Positions 9,103-20,432 of a DNA stretch of 64,000 bases are shown here, piece by piece (position 1 is the first letter of the stretch; each line of letters starts with the position of its first letter). Source of the stretch: Porticoccaceae bacterium. GTDB lineage: Bacteria; Pseudomonadota; Gammaproteobacteria; Pseudomonadales; Porticoccaceae. A program made the position numbers and the translations under genes. The stretch spans positions 1 through 64,000 of the forward strand of contig JAQXBF010000008.1 in assembly GCA_029252555.1 (NCBI GenBank). Reading direction: 5' to 3'. The notes beneath the pieces are model-generated. The model saw only the letters and a program-made list of their open reading frames with translations, ran no database searches and had not been told where the DNA came from.

Positions 9103-9876
9103 ATGAATCTAACCAATAAAGTAGCAGTTGTCACAGGCGGTGCCTCAGGCCTTGGCCGTGCCGCCGCACAAGAATTATCCGATCGCGGTGCCACCCTGGT
9201 TATTATTGATATGAATGCCGAAGCAAGCGCCAAAGCAGTGGAGGAGTTGGGTGCCGATAACACCCACTTTATCTCATTGGATGTGTCCAATGGCCCAGAT
9301 GTTGAGGCCGCCTTCGATAAAATTACCGCTGATCTGGGGCGAGTGGATGTCTGTGTTAACTGCGCCGGCATTGGTGTCGCCATAAAAACCATTGACCGCG
9401 AAGGCAACCCTCACAACCTCGACCATTATCGCAAAGTGATCGAAGTGAATCTGATTGGCACCTTCAATATCTCCCGCTGTGCCGCTGCTGCCATGGCGCG
9501 CAATGAGCCAGATGAAAAAGCCGAGCGCGGTGTGATTGTTCACACAGCGTCTATCGCAGCCTTTGATGGCCAGATGGGCCAAGTGGCTTACTCAGCGACC
9601 AAAGGTGGCATTGTGGGTATGACCTTGCCCATGGCTCGCGACCTAGCTGCCATCGGCATTCGCGTCAACACCATCGCCCCCGGCGTAATGGCTACCCCGC
9701 TGATGCTGGGTGCCCCGCAGCAGGTGCAAGACGGTATTGTCTCTGGAATCCCTTTCCCCAAACGTTTGGGAGAGCCCTCAGAGTTTGGTCAGCTAGTGGT
9801 CCATATTGCCGAGAACAGCTACCTGAACGGTGAGACCATCCGCCTCGATGGCGCGGTGCGCATGCAGCCTCGCTAG
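9103..9876 (+). CDS. SDR family dehydrogenase (3-hydroxyacyl-CoA dehydrogenase type-2-like)
   Basis: VTGGASGLGRAAA, NCAGIG, YSATKGG, APGVMATPLM. Confidence 0.88.
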   Translation: MNLTNKVAVVTGGASGLGRAAAQELSDRGATLVIIDMNAEASAKAVEELGADNTHFISLDVSNGPDVEAAFDKITADLGRVDVCVNCAGIGVAIKTIDREGNPHNLDHYRKVIEVNLIGTFNISRCAAAAMARNEPDEKAERGVIVHTASIAAFDGQMGQVAYSATKGGIVGMTLPMARDLAAIGIRVNTIAPGVMATPLMLGAPQQVQDGIVSGIPFPKRLGEPSEFGQLVVHIAENSYLNGETIRLDGAVRMQPR

Positions 9877-10388
9877 TGATTATTCGCAAGGCCGAACAAA
9901 CCGACTTCGATGCTATCTGGCCAATTTTTCACCAGATAGCCTCAGCCGGGGATACCTATGCCTACAGCCCGGATATCACCCAGCAAGAAGCCCAACGCGT
10001 CTGGATGGATTTGCCCACAGCGACCTATGTGGCTGAGCAAGATGGCCAGGTTCTGGGCACCTATTACATCAAAACCAATCAGGCTGGCCCCGGCGCCCAT
10101 GTGTGCAACTGCGGCTATATGGTAGCGGCGGATGCCCGTGGTATAGGGTTGGCCACAGCAATGTGTGAGCATTCCCAGCAGGTAGCGGTTGAGCTTGGTT
10201 ACAAAGCCATGCAGTTTAATTTTGTGGCAGTGACTAATGTGGGTGCGGTGCGGCTGTGGGAGAAGTTGGGTTTTGAGACTGTTGGGTGTTTGTCAATGGC
10301 GTTTAATCATCCGGCTGAGGGGAATGTGGATGCGTTGGTGATGTATAAATGGCTGGCTGATAGAGATTCTTCGCTGCACTCAGAATGA
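9876..10388 (+). CDS. GNAT family N-acetyltransferase
   Basis: MIIRKAEQTDFDAIWPIF...NCGYMVAADARGIGLATAMCEHS...RLWEKLGFETVG; GTG start overlaps SDR stop. Confidence 0.88.
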   Translation: MIIRKAEQTDFDAIWPIFHQIASAGDTYAYSPDITQQEAQRVWMDLPTATYVAEQDGQVLGTYYIKTNQAGPGAHVCNCGYMVAADARGIGLATAMCEHSQQVAVELGYKAMQFNFVAVTNVGAVRLWEKLGFETVGCLSMAFNHPAEGNVDALVMYKWLADRDSSLHSE

Positions 10389-10473
10389 CTCGGAGGATTT
10401 CACGGTGACATTAAAAAGTCATCCTGTACCCAAAACGCCTCGCGGGGCATGCTAAGCGCAGCGAGGTATCTCC
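10365..10473. repeat. Dispersed intergenic repeat (AGATTCTTCGCT..CTCAGAATGAC / CGCAGCGAGGTATCT family)
   Basis: GAGATTCTTCGCTGCACTCAGAATGAC ... AAGCGCAGCGAGGTATCT; related copies near 7484, 18100, 20311, 23272 and 28940. Confidence 0.55.
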
Positions 10474-11562
10474 CTAAGCCCCGCCCAACCATTCAATAAC
10501 CGCCTCTCGCGACCCTCTAAAAACCACCAAATCTTTCTTCTTTTCCAGCTGGTAACTGTACATAGGGTCGTAATACTCTTTCGTCAGCACCGCCAACCAA
10601 TGCCGATGGCTGGCAAAGTTATCCTGATGCTGAGTAGTAATAGCATTATCCATAGAGGCCAAAAGTACCTTAGTGCGCTGGCCACCTAAACGCTTCTGCA
10701 CCCGCAACAAACTCTCGCGCAAATAGCGGGCAAACTCCTCTTCTCCAGTGCCCCCAAAAAAAGCCATGGTTTTTAAATAGCGCTCCACCACATATTCCTG
10801 CCACAGCCGTTCTAGGCGCTCCTCAAAACCCATCTCAATTACCACAAAAGAACTCTCAGCCATGCGGTCGGCGAAATAATGGGGGATATGCCGAGCACCA
10901 ATATTGCGGCTCTCATCTTCCAGAACAATAGTCGATGCTGGCAACCTGTTCTCAACCTTCAGTAGATCAATGGCAATACGGTTTTCAAAATCAATCTGCG
11001 CTGGCTGCTCACCCAAAGGCCGACCAAAACTAGAGCCCTTGTGATTTGCAGCCCCCTCAAGATCAATAGCATTTGCCAACTGATCAATAATCTCGGTTTT
11101 GCCGGTGCCAGTCATGCCCGACAAAATGGTAAAGCGATTATGAGCGCAGTAACCCATTAGATATTGATACAGAAACTCCCGCAACGATTTATAGCCACCC
11201 TCAACCTTTGGGCATTCAATACCAGCCTCTGCCATCCATTGCTGGCTTAACTCAGAGCGCAAACCACCCCGCGCACAATAGAGGACAGCATTAGGGTTGG
11301 CCAACATAAAATCCTGCCAGGCTGTTACTCGCTGTTGTTTCACTTTACCACTGACTAAGATGTGGCCCAACTCAATGGCAGATTGCTGGCCATTATTTTT
11401 ATAGCGAACCCCCACTTGATGGCGCTCATCATCCACCATCAAAGGCAGATTCACCGAAGAGGGCAAAGCACCAGTCACAAACTCCACCGGCGCCCGCACA
11501 TCAATCAGCGGAATATCATCTAGCAGTAGCTGGCGATAATTATTGGTTTTAGGCAAGCTCAC
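10474..11562 (-). CDS. mnmH: tRNA 2-selenouridine synthase
   Basis: Rhodanese domain ([21 protein letters not shown]) plus P-loop ([13 protein letters not shown]). Confidence 0.94.
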   Translation of the reverse strand: MSLPKTNNYRQLLLDDIPLIDVRAPVEFVTGALPSSVNLPLMVDDERHQVGVRYKNNGQQSAIELGHILVSGKVKQQRVTAWQDFMLANPNAVLYCARGGLRSELSQQWMAEAGIECPKVEGGYKSLREFLYQYLMGYCAHNRFTILSGMTGTGKTEIIDQLANAIDLEGAANHKGSSFGRPLGEQPAQIDFENRIAIDLLKVENRLPASTIVLEDESRNIGARHIPHYFADRMAESSFVVIEMGFEERLERLWQEYVVERYLKTMAFFGGTGEEEFARYLRESLLRVQKRLGGQRTKVLLASMDNAITTQHQDNFASHRHWLAVLTKEYYDPMYSYQLEKKKDLVVFRGSREAVIEWLGGA

Positions 11563-12605
11563 TCAACAACCTTTATTTGGGGCATTTGGTTGGTTGCGGC
11601 CAGCTCACCAATAGGCAGGTGATAACAGCCAGCTTGTTTGAGCAATTGGCTAACTTGATCAGCATCCGCAGGACCAACTGCCACCAACAGCCCGCCACTG
11701 GTTTGAGGGTCGCAGAGCAGCATTTGGCTCTGTGTATCTGTGCCCAAAATATACTGGCTAATGCTGTCCCAATTGCGAGTGCTGCCGCCGGGCACACAAC
11801 CCTGCTCAAGATAATCAATAACCGAGCTATCTAATAAGGGCACAGCGGCAAGATTAACTGATGCCTCTAAATCACTACCTTGACAAATTTCCAGCAAGTG
11901 CCCCAGCAAGCCAAAGCCGGTCACATCAGTCATAGCCGTGACGCCGTCAATCACAGCAAGCTTTGCACCGATGGTATTGAGCTTCATCATGCTCTCAACA
12001 GCCAAGCGGGAATGCTCAGCTTTTAACTTACCCTGCTTTTCAGCAGTGGTGAGAATGCCCACACCAATAGGTTTAGTGAGAAACAGCAGATTGCCCGCGT
12101 TGGCAGTGCTATTTTGTTTAAGGTTTGCAAGGTCTACACGACCAGTGACCGCCAGCCCAAAAATCGGCTCAAGTGAATCAATAGAATGCCCACCCGCCAG
12201 ATGAATCCCTGCCTCACCGCAGGCATGGCGGCCGCCATCGATCACCTTTTGCGCCACCTCAGCAGATAGTAGCTTGACCGGCCAGCCCAAAATAGCAATC
12301 GCCATCATCGGCGTGCCACCCATGGCATAGATATCACTAATGGCATTGGTTGCCGCAACACGTCCAAACTCAAAAGGGTCATCGACAATGGGCATAAAGA
12401 AATCTGTGGTGCTGATAACCCCAGTGCCATCGCCCAAGTCATAGACAGCGGCATCGTCTTTTGTGCTGTTGCCCACCAGCAGGCATGAATCTTCTGGCGC
12501 TATATAGTTAGTCTTTAAAAAAGTCTCCAATACACTGGGGGCAATTTTGCAGCCGCAACCGGCGCCGTGGCTGTACTGGGTGAGTCTGATTCTACTGTCG
12601 GGCAT
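11559..12605 (-). CDS. selD: Selenide, water dikinase (selenophosphate synthetase), Cys form
   Basis: [21 protein letters not shown]...[45 protein letters not shown]. Confidence 0.96.
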   Translation of the reverse strand: MPDSRIRLTQYSHGAGCGCKIAPSVLETFLKTNYIAPEDSCLLVGNSTKDDAAVYDLGDGTGVISTTDFFMPIVDDPFEFGRVAATNAISDIYAMGGTPMMAIAILGWPVKLLSAEVAQKVIDGGRHACGEAGIHLAGGHSIDSLEPIFGLAVTGRVDLANLKQNSTANAGNLLFLTKPIGVGILTTAEKQGKLKAEHSRLAVESMMKLNTIGAKLAVIDGVTAMTDVTGFGLLGHLLEICQGSDLEASVNLAAVPLLDSSVIDYLEQGCVPGGSTRNWDSISQYILGTDTQSQMLLCDPQTSGGLLVAVGPADADQVSQLLKQAGCYHLPIGELAATNQMPQIKVVE

Positions 12606-12672
12606 AACATCCTGATTTGGTTGTTGTTTTATCCGCCTAGAGTACTTGTTTTTGAGGGGGAGGTCATAAAAA

Positions 12673-12972
12673 CTAAGAAGGAATATTTTCTGAATTTAGA
12701 TCCTCTATAAGATTTTCATTGAGGTCTCTGCATATTCTATCCATATCTGGGAATAATGAGGAATGGCTTATTCCGAGGATTTTTAATTCATTTCTTATTT
12801 TGGTTTTTAATGGTTTTTCCATTGGAATATTGGTAACGCGTATATTTCCCAAAGGCGGGTTAGGTGTTTCGGAATAAATAAAGCACCCTTGTTGGACAGC
12901 CACTCTCCCTGTTATGTGGGGAGGGCGGTAAGCAAAGTTAGGTTGACTACCGAATAAACTTTCATCAGCTAT
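12673..12972 (-). pseudogene. C-terminal remnant of an FRG-domain protein
   Basis: Open frame after a TAG at 12973-12975 reads ...LFGSQPNFAYRPPHITGRVAVQQGCFIYSETPNPPL...KTKIRNELKILGISHSSLFPDMDRICRDLNEN; RPPHxxxRVxxQQGxF and GISxSSLFPDMDxIxRDL resemble FRG-domain C-terminal motifs; N-terminal part absent. Confidence 0.6.
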
Positions 12973-12999
12973 CTAGTCATGTGTCCGTTTGCCGTGGGC

Positions 13000-13025
13000 T
13001 AGAAAAAACTTACCAGTTTTTTCTA
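13000..13025. other. Perfect 11-bp hairpin
   Basis: TAGAAAAAACT-TACC-AGTTTTTTCTA. Confidence 0.6.
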
Positions 13026-13206
13026 CTGTGGGGTCCGAAGCAAAAAACCAAGCAAATAAGAGGGTTAGCTGTAAAATCTAGCAGGCGTGCAGCCAACCCG
13101 TGATGTTGCATCAAGCAGAGCCATTCAATATCGCTGCTTGGTAGATATTGGTTGCTAAAAAGACATAGGATGTAGCTAGGTATCCTCAGTTCTCTTTTAC
13201 ATAAAG

Positions 13207-14217
13207 TTAACTATGCAATTCTCGCCTACAATACTCACTCGGCGTCAATCCAGTCCAATGCTTAAACGCCCGAGTAAACGACCTAGACTCCGTAAACCCC
13301 ACAATATCCGCCACCTGTTCCACACTTAATTTCTCATTCACCAATTTCTGAATCGCCACCTCCCTGCGCAAATTATCCTTAATTTTCTGATAACTAGTCG
13401 CACTCTCCTTAAGCCGTCGATGCAATGTCTGACTGCTAATCCCTAACTCTTTAGCTAACTGATGCATCGGCGCAAACACCAATCTATCCGGATGACGCTG
13501 CCCAATAATCCGCTCTATCTTTGCCTCTAATGTGCTATCCGACCCCGGAATAGTCATCACATCTGCGGGTGCATTCTGCACATAGGTTGCCAATTCTTGA
13601 TCCGAGCGCACCAGTGGTTTATCCATATACTGGGCATCAAAAATCAGCCGGTTGGCACTGCGATTAAACTGCAGTTGGCTGGGGAACATAATCTGTAGTT
13701 CGTCGCGGTGCTGTGGTGAGCTAAAGGTAAAGTGAGTCTCTTGCAGGCGGATGGGTTGGCCGATATACCAGCTTGGGAAGCGGTGCCAGATAACCAGCCA
13801 GAACTCGGCCATAAAGTGCTCTGGGTCTAGATGGGGTTGGGTCATTTGGAAGCTCAGAACGGCATTGCCTTGGGAGTGAGATAGCTTCATGGGGATATCG
13901 TTGCTAACCAGATTATAAAAACTCACGGCCTTGTCTAATAGCTCTCCCAATGTGCTGCAATGGCTGACCAGCTGGGCCATGGTCGCAAATAGGCCTACCT
14001 TGCAGTTGGTTTGGGTAAAGCCCATAAACTCATCATCGAGGGTTTCTTGCACGGTTTTAAATAGCCGCGCCACCTGATCTGTATGCACTCGCTGGCCAGT
14101 GATTTTAATCACTGCGGGGTTTATGCCTGCGTGTTCCAGAGCTTGCTGCTGGGGGTGGTTGTTTTCTCTCAACCCGTGCATACAGCTAATCACATGGTGG
14201 TTACAAATGGTGGCCAT
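13207..14217 (-). CDS. AraC family transcriptional regulator
   Basis: Arabinose-binding-like N-terminal domain plus C-terminal HTH (LSVEQVADIVGFTESRSFTRAFKHWTGLTPSEYCR); divergent from mcm. Confidence 0.9.
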   Translation of the reverse strand: MATICNHHVISCMHGLRENNHPQQQALEHAGINPAVIKITGQRVHTDQVARLFKTVQETLDDEFMGFTQTNCKVGLFATMAQLVSHCSTLGELLDKAVSFYNLVSNDIPMKLSHSQGNAVLSFQMTQPHLDPEHFMAEFWLVIWHRFPSWYIGQPIRLQETHFTFSSPQHRDELQIMFPSQLQFNRSANRLIFDAQYMDKPLVRSDQELATYVQNAPADVMTIPGSDSTLEAKIERIIGQRHPDRLVFAPMHQLAKELGISSQTLHRRLKESATSYQKIKDNLRREVAIQKLVNEKLSVEQVADIVGFTESRSFTRAFKHWTGLTPSEYCRRELHS

Positions 14218-14414
14218 CGTCAGCCCCTAAAAGACATAATTTGTGAGTTTAAGGTCAATTTATACCATTAAAAGGCATTTAATTGGAAATTAAATGGCAA
14301 TAAATGTGAGTTTGGCTGTTAGAAATAGACCTACTATAAGTATCAGTAGTGCTGCATAGTGCCGTCCAACGTGCATTCTAGAGTGCACCCATTGAATATT
14401 ACGCCGGAGTTAAG

Positions 14415-16547
14415 ATGGCAGTTAACAAGAAAGTTGCTGATTGGGAAAAGCTGGCAACCAAAGAGCGCAAAGGTGCATCGCCAGAAGATTTACTGTGGCA
14501 AACCCCTGAGGGTATTGAGGTGAAGCCGCTGTATACCGCGGAGGATACTGCTGGGCTGGAGCATATGGATAGCCTGCCGGGTTTTGCGCCGTTTAAACGT
14601 GGCCCCAAGGCAACCATGTATACCGGTCGCCCCTGGACGGTGCGCCAGTATGCAGGCTTTTCTACTGCGGAAGAATCCAATGCGTTTTATCGCAAAAATC
14701 TGGCAGCGGGCCAGCAGGGTCTGTCGGTGGCTTTTGATCTGCCCACTCACCGTGGCTATGACTCCGATCACCCGCGTGTGGTGGGCGATGTGGGCAAGGC
14801 CGGTGTGGCGATTGATTCTGTGGAGGATATGAAGATTTTATTTGATGGTATTCCATTGGATAAGGTCTCGGTCTCTATGACTATGAACGGTGCGGTGCTG
14901 CCGGTGATGGCCAGCTATATTGTCGCGGCGGAAGAGCAGGGTGTTGGCCCTGAGCAGCTTGCGGGCACATTACAAAACGATATTTTGAAAGAGTTTATGG
15001 TGCGCAACACCTATATCTACCCACCGGCACCTTCGATGCGCGTGGTGTCAGATATTATTGGTTACACCGCCAACTATATGCCCAAGTTCAACTCCATTTC
15101 TATCAGCGGCTACCATATGCAGGAAGCCGGTGCCACCAATGTGCAGGAGTTGGCTTACACCATTGCCGATGGTATTGAGTATGTGCGCACGGCGATTGAT
15201 AGCGGTATGGATGTGGACAAGTTTGCTCCGCGGCTGTCGTTCTTTTTTGCCATTGGCATGAACTTCTTTATGGAGATTGCCAAGTTGCGTGCGGCGCGGA
15301 TTTTATGGGCCACGTTAATGGAGGAGAAGTTTGCGCCAAAAGATGATCGCTCGCTGGTGTTGCGTACCCATTGCCAGACCTCTGGTGTGAGCCTGACCAG
15401 CAAAGACCCCTATAACAATGTAATGCGCACCACCATCGAAGCTATGTCTGCGGTATTGGGTGGCACTCAGTCATTGCATACCAATTCTTTTGATGAAGCC
15501 CTGGCACTGCCCACAGAATTCTCCGCGCGAATAGCCCGCAATACTCAGCTGGTGATTCAGGAGGAGACGGGTATTACCAATGTGGTGGATCCACTGGCCG
15601 GTTCTTATTATGTGGAGTCTTTGACTGACGAGTTAGTTAAAGCGGCCCGCGAGATTATTGATGAAGTCGAAGAGCTGGGCGGTATGACCAAGGCGGTGGA
15701 AACCGGCATGCCCAAGCTGCGCATTGAAGAGGCAGCGGCCTTGCGCCAGGCGCGAATTGATCGCGGTGAAGAGGTGATTGTTGGGGTTAATAAATACCAG
15801 CTTGAGGTCGAACCTGAGATTGATGTGCTGGATATTGATAACAGTGCGGTGCGTGAATCTCAAGTAGCGCGTTTGCAGCAGGTGCGTAGCGCCCGTGATT
15901 CTGATGCCTGTCAGCAGGCGCTTGATACGCTAACCGAAGCGGCTAAAACCGCTGAAGGTAATTTATTGGCACTGGCGGTAGATGCTGCCCGCGCCCGTGC
16001 AACCGTGGGTGAGATTTCGGATGCGCTGGAATCTGAATGGGGCCGCCATAAGGCGATCCAGCGATCGATTAGTGGTGTCTATAGTTCTGCCTATCAAGAT
16101 GATGAGGGTTTTATGAGTATTAAAAATAAGGTTGAAGCCTTTGCGGATAACCATGGTCGTCGTCCGCGACTGCTGGTGGTGAAAATGGGTCAGGATGGCC
16201 ATGACCGCGGTGCCAAGGTGATTGCCACGGCTTTTGCGGATCTGGGTTTTGATGTGGATGTGGGGCCTATGTTTCAAACGCCGGAAGAGGCGGCCCAGCA
16301 AGCCATTGAAAACGACGTGCATATTATTGGTGTTTCTTCGCAGGCGGCGGGGCATAAAACATTGGTGCCGCAGTTAATTGCTAGCCTTAAAGAGCTGGGT
16401 GCTGAGGATATTATTGTGATTTGTGGTGGTGTGATTCCGCCTAAAGATTATGATCAGCTTAGGGCTGATGGGGTGGCGGCTATTTTTGGGCCTGGCACCA
16501 ATATTCCCGAGGCGGCTGAGGCCGTGCTTGAGCTGGTAAAGGAATAA
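14415..16547 (+). CDS. Methylmalonyl-CoA mutase (catalytic and B12-binding domains)
   Basis: [68 protein letters not shown]-terminal [29 protein letters not shown]. Confidence 0.97.
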   Translation: MAVNKKVADWEKLATKERKGASPEDLLWQTPEGIEVKPLYTAEDTAGLEHMDSLPGFAPFKRGPKATMYTGRPWTVRQYAGFSTAEESNAFYRKNLAAGQQGLSVAFDLPTHRGYDSDHPRVVGDVGKAGVAIDSVEDMKILFDGIPLDKVSVSMTMNGAVLPVMASYIVAAEEQGVGPEQLAGTLQNDILKEFMVRNTYIYPPAPSMRVVSDIIGYTANYMPKFNSISISGYHMQEAGATNVQELAYTIADGIEYVRTAIDSGMDVDKFAPRLSFFFAIGMNFFMEIAKLRAARILWATLMEEKFAPKDDRSLVLRTHCQTSGVSLTSKDPYNNVMRTTIEAMSAVLGGTQSLHTNSFDEALALPTEFSARIARNTQLVIQEETGITNVVDPLAGSYYVESLTDELVKAAREIIDEVEELGGMTKAVETGMPKLRIEEAAALRQARIDRGEEVIVGVNKYQLEVEPEIDVLDIDNSAVRESQVARLQQVRSARDSDACQQALDTLTEAAKTAEGNLLALAVDAARARATVGEISDALESEWGRHKAIQRSISGVYSSAYQDDEGFMSIKNKVEAFADNHGRRPRLLVVKMGQDGHDRGAKVIATAFADLGFDVDVGPMFQTPEEAAQQAIENDVHIIGVSSQAAGHKTLVPQLIASLKELGAEDIIVICGGVIPPKDYDQLRADGVAAIFGPGTNIPEAAEAVLELVKE

Positions 16548-16549
16548 TC

Positions 16550-18082
16550 ATGAAAGAAATACTAGAGCAATTGGAAGAGAAACGCAGCCGCGCCAGACTG
16601 GGTGGCGGGCAAAAACGTATTGATGCCCAGCATGCCAAAGGCAAGCTCACAGCACGAGAGCGTCTTGACCTTCTTCTAGACGAAGGCAGCTTTGAAGAAT
16701 GGGATATGTTTGTTGAACACCGCTGCACTGACTTCGATATGGATCAGCAACATGTACCGGGCGATGGCGTGGTGATTGGCTACGGCACCATTAACGGCCG
16801 TTTAGTCTTTGTATTTAGCCAAGACTTTACCGTTTTTGGTGGTGCACTTTCTGAAGCCCATGCGGAAAAAATCTGCAAGCTAATGGATCAAGCCATGAAA
16901 GTTGGCGCGCCAGTGATTGGCCTTAACGATTCCGGTGGTGCCCGTATTCAGGAGGGTGTTGCTTCGCTGGGTGGCTATGCCGAGGTGTTTCAGCGCAATG
17001 TAATGGCGTCGGGGGTGATCCCACAAATCAGCATGGTGATGGGCCCTTGCGCTGGCGGGGCAGTGTATTCCCCGGCTATTACTGATTTTATTTTTATGGT
17101 TCAAGACAGCAGCTATATGTTTGTCACTGGCCCGGATGTAGTTAAAACCGTGACCCATGAAACGGTGACGGCTGAAGAGTTGGGCGGTGCCAATACTCAT
17201 TCCAGCAAATCTGGTGTAGCGGATCTGGCCTTTGATAATGATGTGGATGCGCTGCATAAGTTGCGCCGCTTTATAAATTATCTACCGGCCAATAATCGTG
17301 AGAAGCCACCGGTCTGGCCAACGGCGGATGAGGCTGATCGGGTTGAGATGTCGCTGGATACGCTGGTGCCCAGTGATCCGAACAAGCCTTACGATATGAA
17401 AGAGTTAATTCTAAAAGTGGCCGATGAAGGCGAGTTTTTTGAGCTCCAGGTCAGCTATGCAAAAAATATTATTACCGGCTTTATTCGTATTGAAGGGTCA
17501 ACCGTCGGCGTGGTGGCTAACCAGCCAATGGTCATGGCTGGCTGTCTGGATATTGATGCTTCACGCAAGGCGGCGCGATTTATCCGTTTCTGCGATGCTT
17601 TTAATATTCCGGTGTTAACGCTGGTGGATGTACCCGGTTTTATGCCCGGCACCAGTCAGGAATATGGCGGCATTATCAAGCATGGTGCCAAGCTGTTGTA
17701 TGCCTATGCTGAGTGCACAGTGCCCAAGGTAACTTTGATTACCCGCAAGGCTTATGGCGGCGCCTATGATGTAATGGCATCTAAGCATTTGCGCGGTGAT
17801 GTCAATTTGGCCTGGCCCACAGCAGAGATTGCGGTGATGGGGCCCAAGGGTGCGGTGGAGATTATTTTCCGTAAAGATATTGGTGATCAGGACAAGATTG
17901 ATGTGCGCACTGAAGAGTATCGCCAGAAGTTTGCCAACCCGTTTATTGCTGGCAAGCGCGGCTATATAGACGATGTGATTATGCCCCATAGTACGCGCAA
18001 GCGGGTGGCGCGGTCTCTGGCTATGCTGAAAAACAAAAGCATAGAAAATCCCTGGCGCAAGCATGGGAATATTCCGCTGTAG
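16550..18082 (+). CDS. Acyl-CoA (propionyl-CoA) carboxylase beta subunit
   Basis: Carboxyltransferase: [51 protein letters not shown]; operon context. Confidence 0.94.
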   Translation: MKEILEQLEEKRSRARLGGGQKRIDAQHAKGKLTARERLDLLLDEGSFEEWDMFVEHRCTDFDMDQQHVPGDGVVIGYGTINGRLVFVFSQDFTVFGGALSEAHAEKICKLMDQAMKVGAPVIGLNDSGGARIQEGVASLGGYAEVFQRNVMASGVIPQISMVMGPCAGGAVYSPAITDFIFMVQDSSYMFVTGPDVVKTVTHETVTAEELGGANTHSSKSGVADLAFDNDVDALHKLRRFINYLPANNREKPPVWPTADEADRVEMSLDTLVPSDPNKPYDMKELILKVADEGEFFELQVSYAKNIITGFIRIEGSTVGVVANQPMVMAGCLDIDASRKAARFIRFCDAFNIPVLTLVDVPGFMPGTSQEYGGIIKHGAKLLYAYAECTVPKVTLITRKAYGGAYDVMASKHLRGDVNLAWPTAEIAVMGPKGAVEIIFRKDIGDQDKIDVRTEEYRQKFANPFIAGKRGYIDDVIMPHSTRKRVARSLAMLKNKSIENPWRKHGNIPL

Positions 18083-18325
18083 ATATGTATTTTGTCATCT
18101 TCAAGCTCTTCTAAGGTCACCCTGAAGTTCTTCCACGGTCATCCTGAGGAGCCGCGACAGCATCTCTGCTGTCGACGGTCACAGCGGTTAGCCAGCAACC
18201 TAAGTATTCAGGATTGGGCACATTTCGTCAGGCTTATAAAAAAAGAAACTGTGTGATGGATGGGTGATTTTTATTTGGGAATAAGCAAAAACTGATGCGA
18301 ATAAAGTTTTAAGGGTGAAGGATTT

Positions 18326-20308
18326 ATGTTGAAGAAAATATTAGTGGCCAACCGCGGTGAAATTGCCTGTCGGGTTTTTGCTACTGCCAAAAAAATGGGT
18401 ATTGCCACTGTGGCGGTTTATTCTGATGCCGACGCCGATGCGCTGCATGTGCAGATGGCCGATGAGGCTGTGAATATAGGCCCAGCGGCTTCCGCGGAAA
18501 GCTATCTGGTAATTGATAAGATTATTCAGGCCTGCAAAGACTCGGGTGCCGATGCGGTGCATCCGGGCTATGGATTTCTCTCGGAGAATTCTAAGTTTCG
18601 CGATGCGCTGGATGATGCGGGTATTGTGTTTATTGGCCCAGGCAAAAAAGCTATTGAATCTATGGGAGATAAAATCACCTCCAAGCTGATTGCTGAAAAG
18701 GCCGGGGTGAACTGTATTCCTGGCTATACCGATGTTGTGCGCGATGCCGACCATGCGGTGGCGATTAGTGCTGAGGTTGGTTACCCAGTGATGCTAAAAG
18801 CCTCGGCCGGTGGTGGCGGTAAAGGTATGCGTGTGGCTTGGGATGAGGATGATTGCCGCGATGGTTTTGAGCGCGCGACCAATGAGGCCCGTTCCAGCTT
18901 TGGCGACACCAGAATCTTTATTGAAAAATATATTCAACAGCCCCGCCATATTGAAATTCAGGTAATGGCCGATGGCCATGGCAATGTGATTTATCTGGGT
19001 GAGCGGGAGTGCTCGATTCAGCGCCGCCACCAAAAAGTTATTGAAGAGGCGCCATCGCCCTTTTTGGATAAGGCGACTCGCCAGAAAATGGGTGAGCAGA
19101 GTTGCGCTCTGGCTAAGGCGGTTTACTATCAGTCGGCGGGCACGGTGGAGTTTATTGCCGATGCAGATATGAACTTCTACTTTCTTGAGATGAATACCCG
19201 CTTGCAGGTTGAACATCCGGTAACTGAGTTGGTTACTGGTCAGGATTTAGTCGAGATGATGATTCGAGTGGCGGCAGGTGAAAAGCTTTCGCTGGCTCAG
19301 ACAGATGTGACCCTTACTGGCTGGGCGATGGAATCCCGTGTGTATGCCGAGGACCCATTCCGCAACTTTATGCCTTCTATTGGCCGACTCTCTGGCTATA
19401 GAGAGCCGCAAGGCGATGGCGTGCGAGTGGATAGCGGGGTCTATGAGGGCGGTGACGTATCTATGAACTACGACCCCATGATCTCTAAATTAATTACCTA
19501 TGGCGATAATCGTGAGCAGGCCATTGATCGTATGGTCGATGCGCTGGACGCCTATTATATTCGTGGCGTAAATCATAATATTAGCTTTCTTAATGCACTG
19601 ATGGTGCACCCACGTTTTGTGGCGGGGGAGTTGACCACCAACTTTATTGCAGAAGAATTCCCAGATGGTTTTAATGCGGATTTAGTGCCACAAAATAATC
19701 CGGCGATTGCAATCGTGGTGGCCGCGGCTGTGCATCAGGAATATCGCGAGCGCTCGGCGCAAATCTCTGGGCAGACAGAGCGACATGAATACAAGATTGC
19801 CACCGATTGGGTGGTAATTGCCGGGGGTGATGAAACCCCGGTTTCAATCACGCTGACTATGTCGGGCTTTTTGGTGTCTATTGATAATGCAGATTACGCA
19901 GTTGAAACTGATTGGGCCTTGGGCGAGCCTTTATTTGAGGCTTATATTAATGATCAGTCGGTCTGTGTTCAGGTGGAGCGGCATGGCTCTGGCTACAAGC
20001 TGTTTTATCGCGGTGCAGAGATTAATGCTCAGGTGCTGTCACCCAGAGCGGCGGAACTTAATCGGCTAATGCTGGAAAAAGTCCCCCCGGATACGTCCAA
20101 ATTATTGCTCTCGCCAATGCCCGGCTTACTGGTGAAGCTAGCGATGCAGGTGGGTGATCAGGTTAAAGCCGGTGAAGAGCTGGCAGTGGTGGAAGCCATG
20201 AAAATGGAAAATAGTCTTAGGGCTGTGCAAGATGGTATTGTAGCTGAAATTTCGGCTGAGACGGGCGATAGCCTGATGGTCGATCAGGTTATTATGGCGT
20301 TTGAGTAG
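18326..20308 (+). CDS. Propionyl/acetyl-CoA carboxylase alpha subunit (biotin carboxylase + BCCP)
   Basis: KILVANRGEIACRVFATAKKMG, GGGGKGMRVA, EMNTRLQVEHPVTE, C-terminal VEAMKMEN biotinylation site. Confidence 0.96.
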   Translation: MLKKILVANRGEIACRVFATAKKMGIATVAVYSDADADALHVQMADEAVNIGPAASAESYLVIDKIIQACKDSGADAVHPGYGFLSENSKFRDALDDAGIVFIGPGKKAIESMGDKITSKLIAEKAGVNCIPGYTDVVRDADHAVAISAEVGYPVMLKASAGGGGKGMRVAWDEDDCRDGFERATNEARSSFGDTRIFIEKYIQQPRHIEIQVMADGHGNVIYLGERECSIQRRHQKVIEEAPSPFLDKATRQKMGEQSCALAKAVYYQSAGTVEFIADADMNFYFLEMNTRLQVEHPVTELVTGQDLVEMMIRVAAGEKLSLAQTDVTLTGWAMESRVYAEDPFRNFMPSIGRLSGYREPQGDGVRVDSGVYEGGDVSMNYDPMISKLITYGDNREQAIDRMVDALDAYYIRGVNHNISFLNALMVHPRFVAGELTTNFIAEEFPDGFNADLVPQNNPAIAIVVAAAVHQEYRERSAQISGQTERHEYKIATDWVVIAGGDETPVSITLTMSGFLVSIDNADYAVETDWALGEPLFEAYINDQSVCVQVERHGSGYKLFYRGAEINAQVLSPRAAELNRLMLEKVPPDTSKLLLSPMPGLLVKLAMQVGDQVKAGEELAVVEAMKMENSLRAVQDGIVAEISAETGDSLMVDQVIMAFE

Positions 20309-20310
20309 AG

Positions 20311-20412
20311 TTTAGAGATTCTTCATATTCGTTCAGGATGACAGATGGGGATGTTCCGGATCACTCCACAATGTAACCCCGACAGAGCGAAGCGACGAGG
20401 TATCTAACAATC
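20311..20412. repeat. Dispersed intergenic repeat copy
   Basis: AGAGATTCTTCATATTCGTTCAGGATGACAG ... GAGCGAAGCGACGAGGTATCT. Confidence 0.55.
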
Positions 20413-20432
20413 CCTTACACAAGAGGCATTAA

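Noticed and set aside
15963-16355. 130-aa minus-strand ORF antisense to mcm (and similar ones at 16880-17257, 17615-18064, 18341-18754, 18794-19216)
   Set aside because: High-scoring methylmalonyl-CoA mutase/carboxylase frames occupy the opposite strand; His/Asn/Arg-rich spurious translations.
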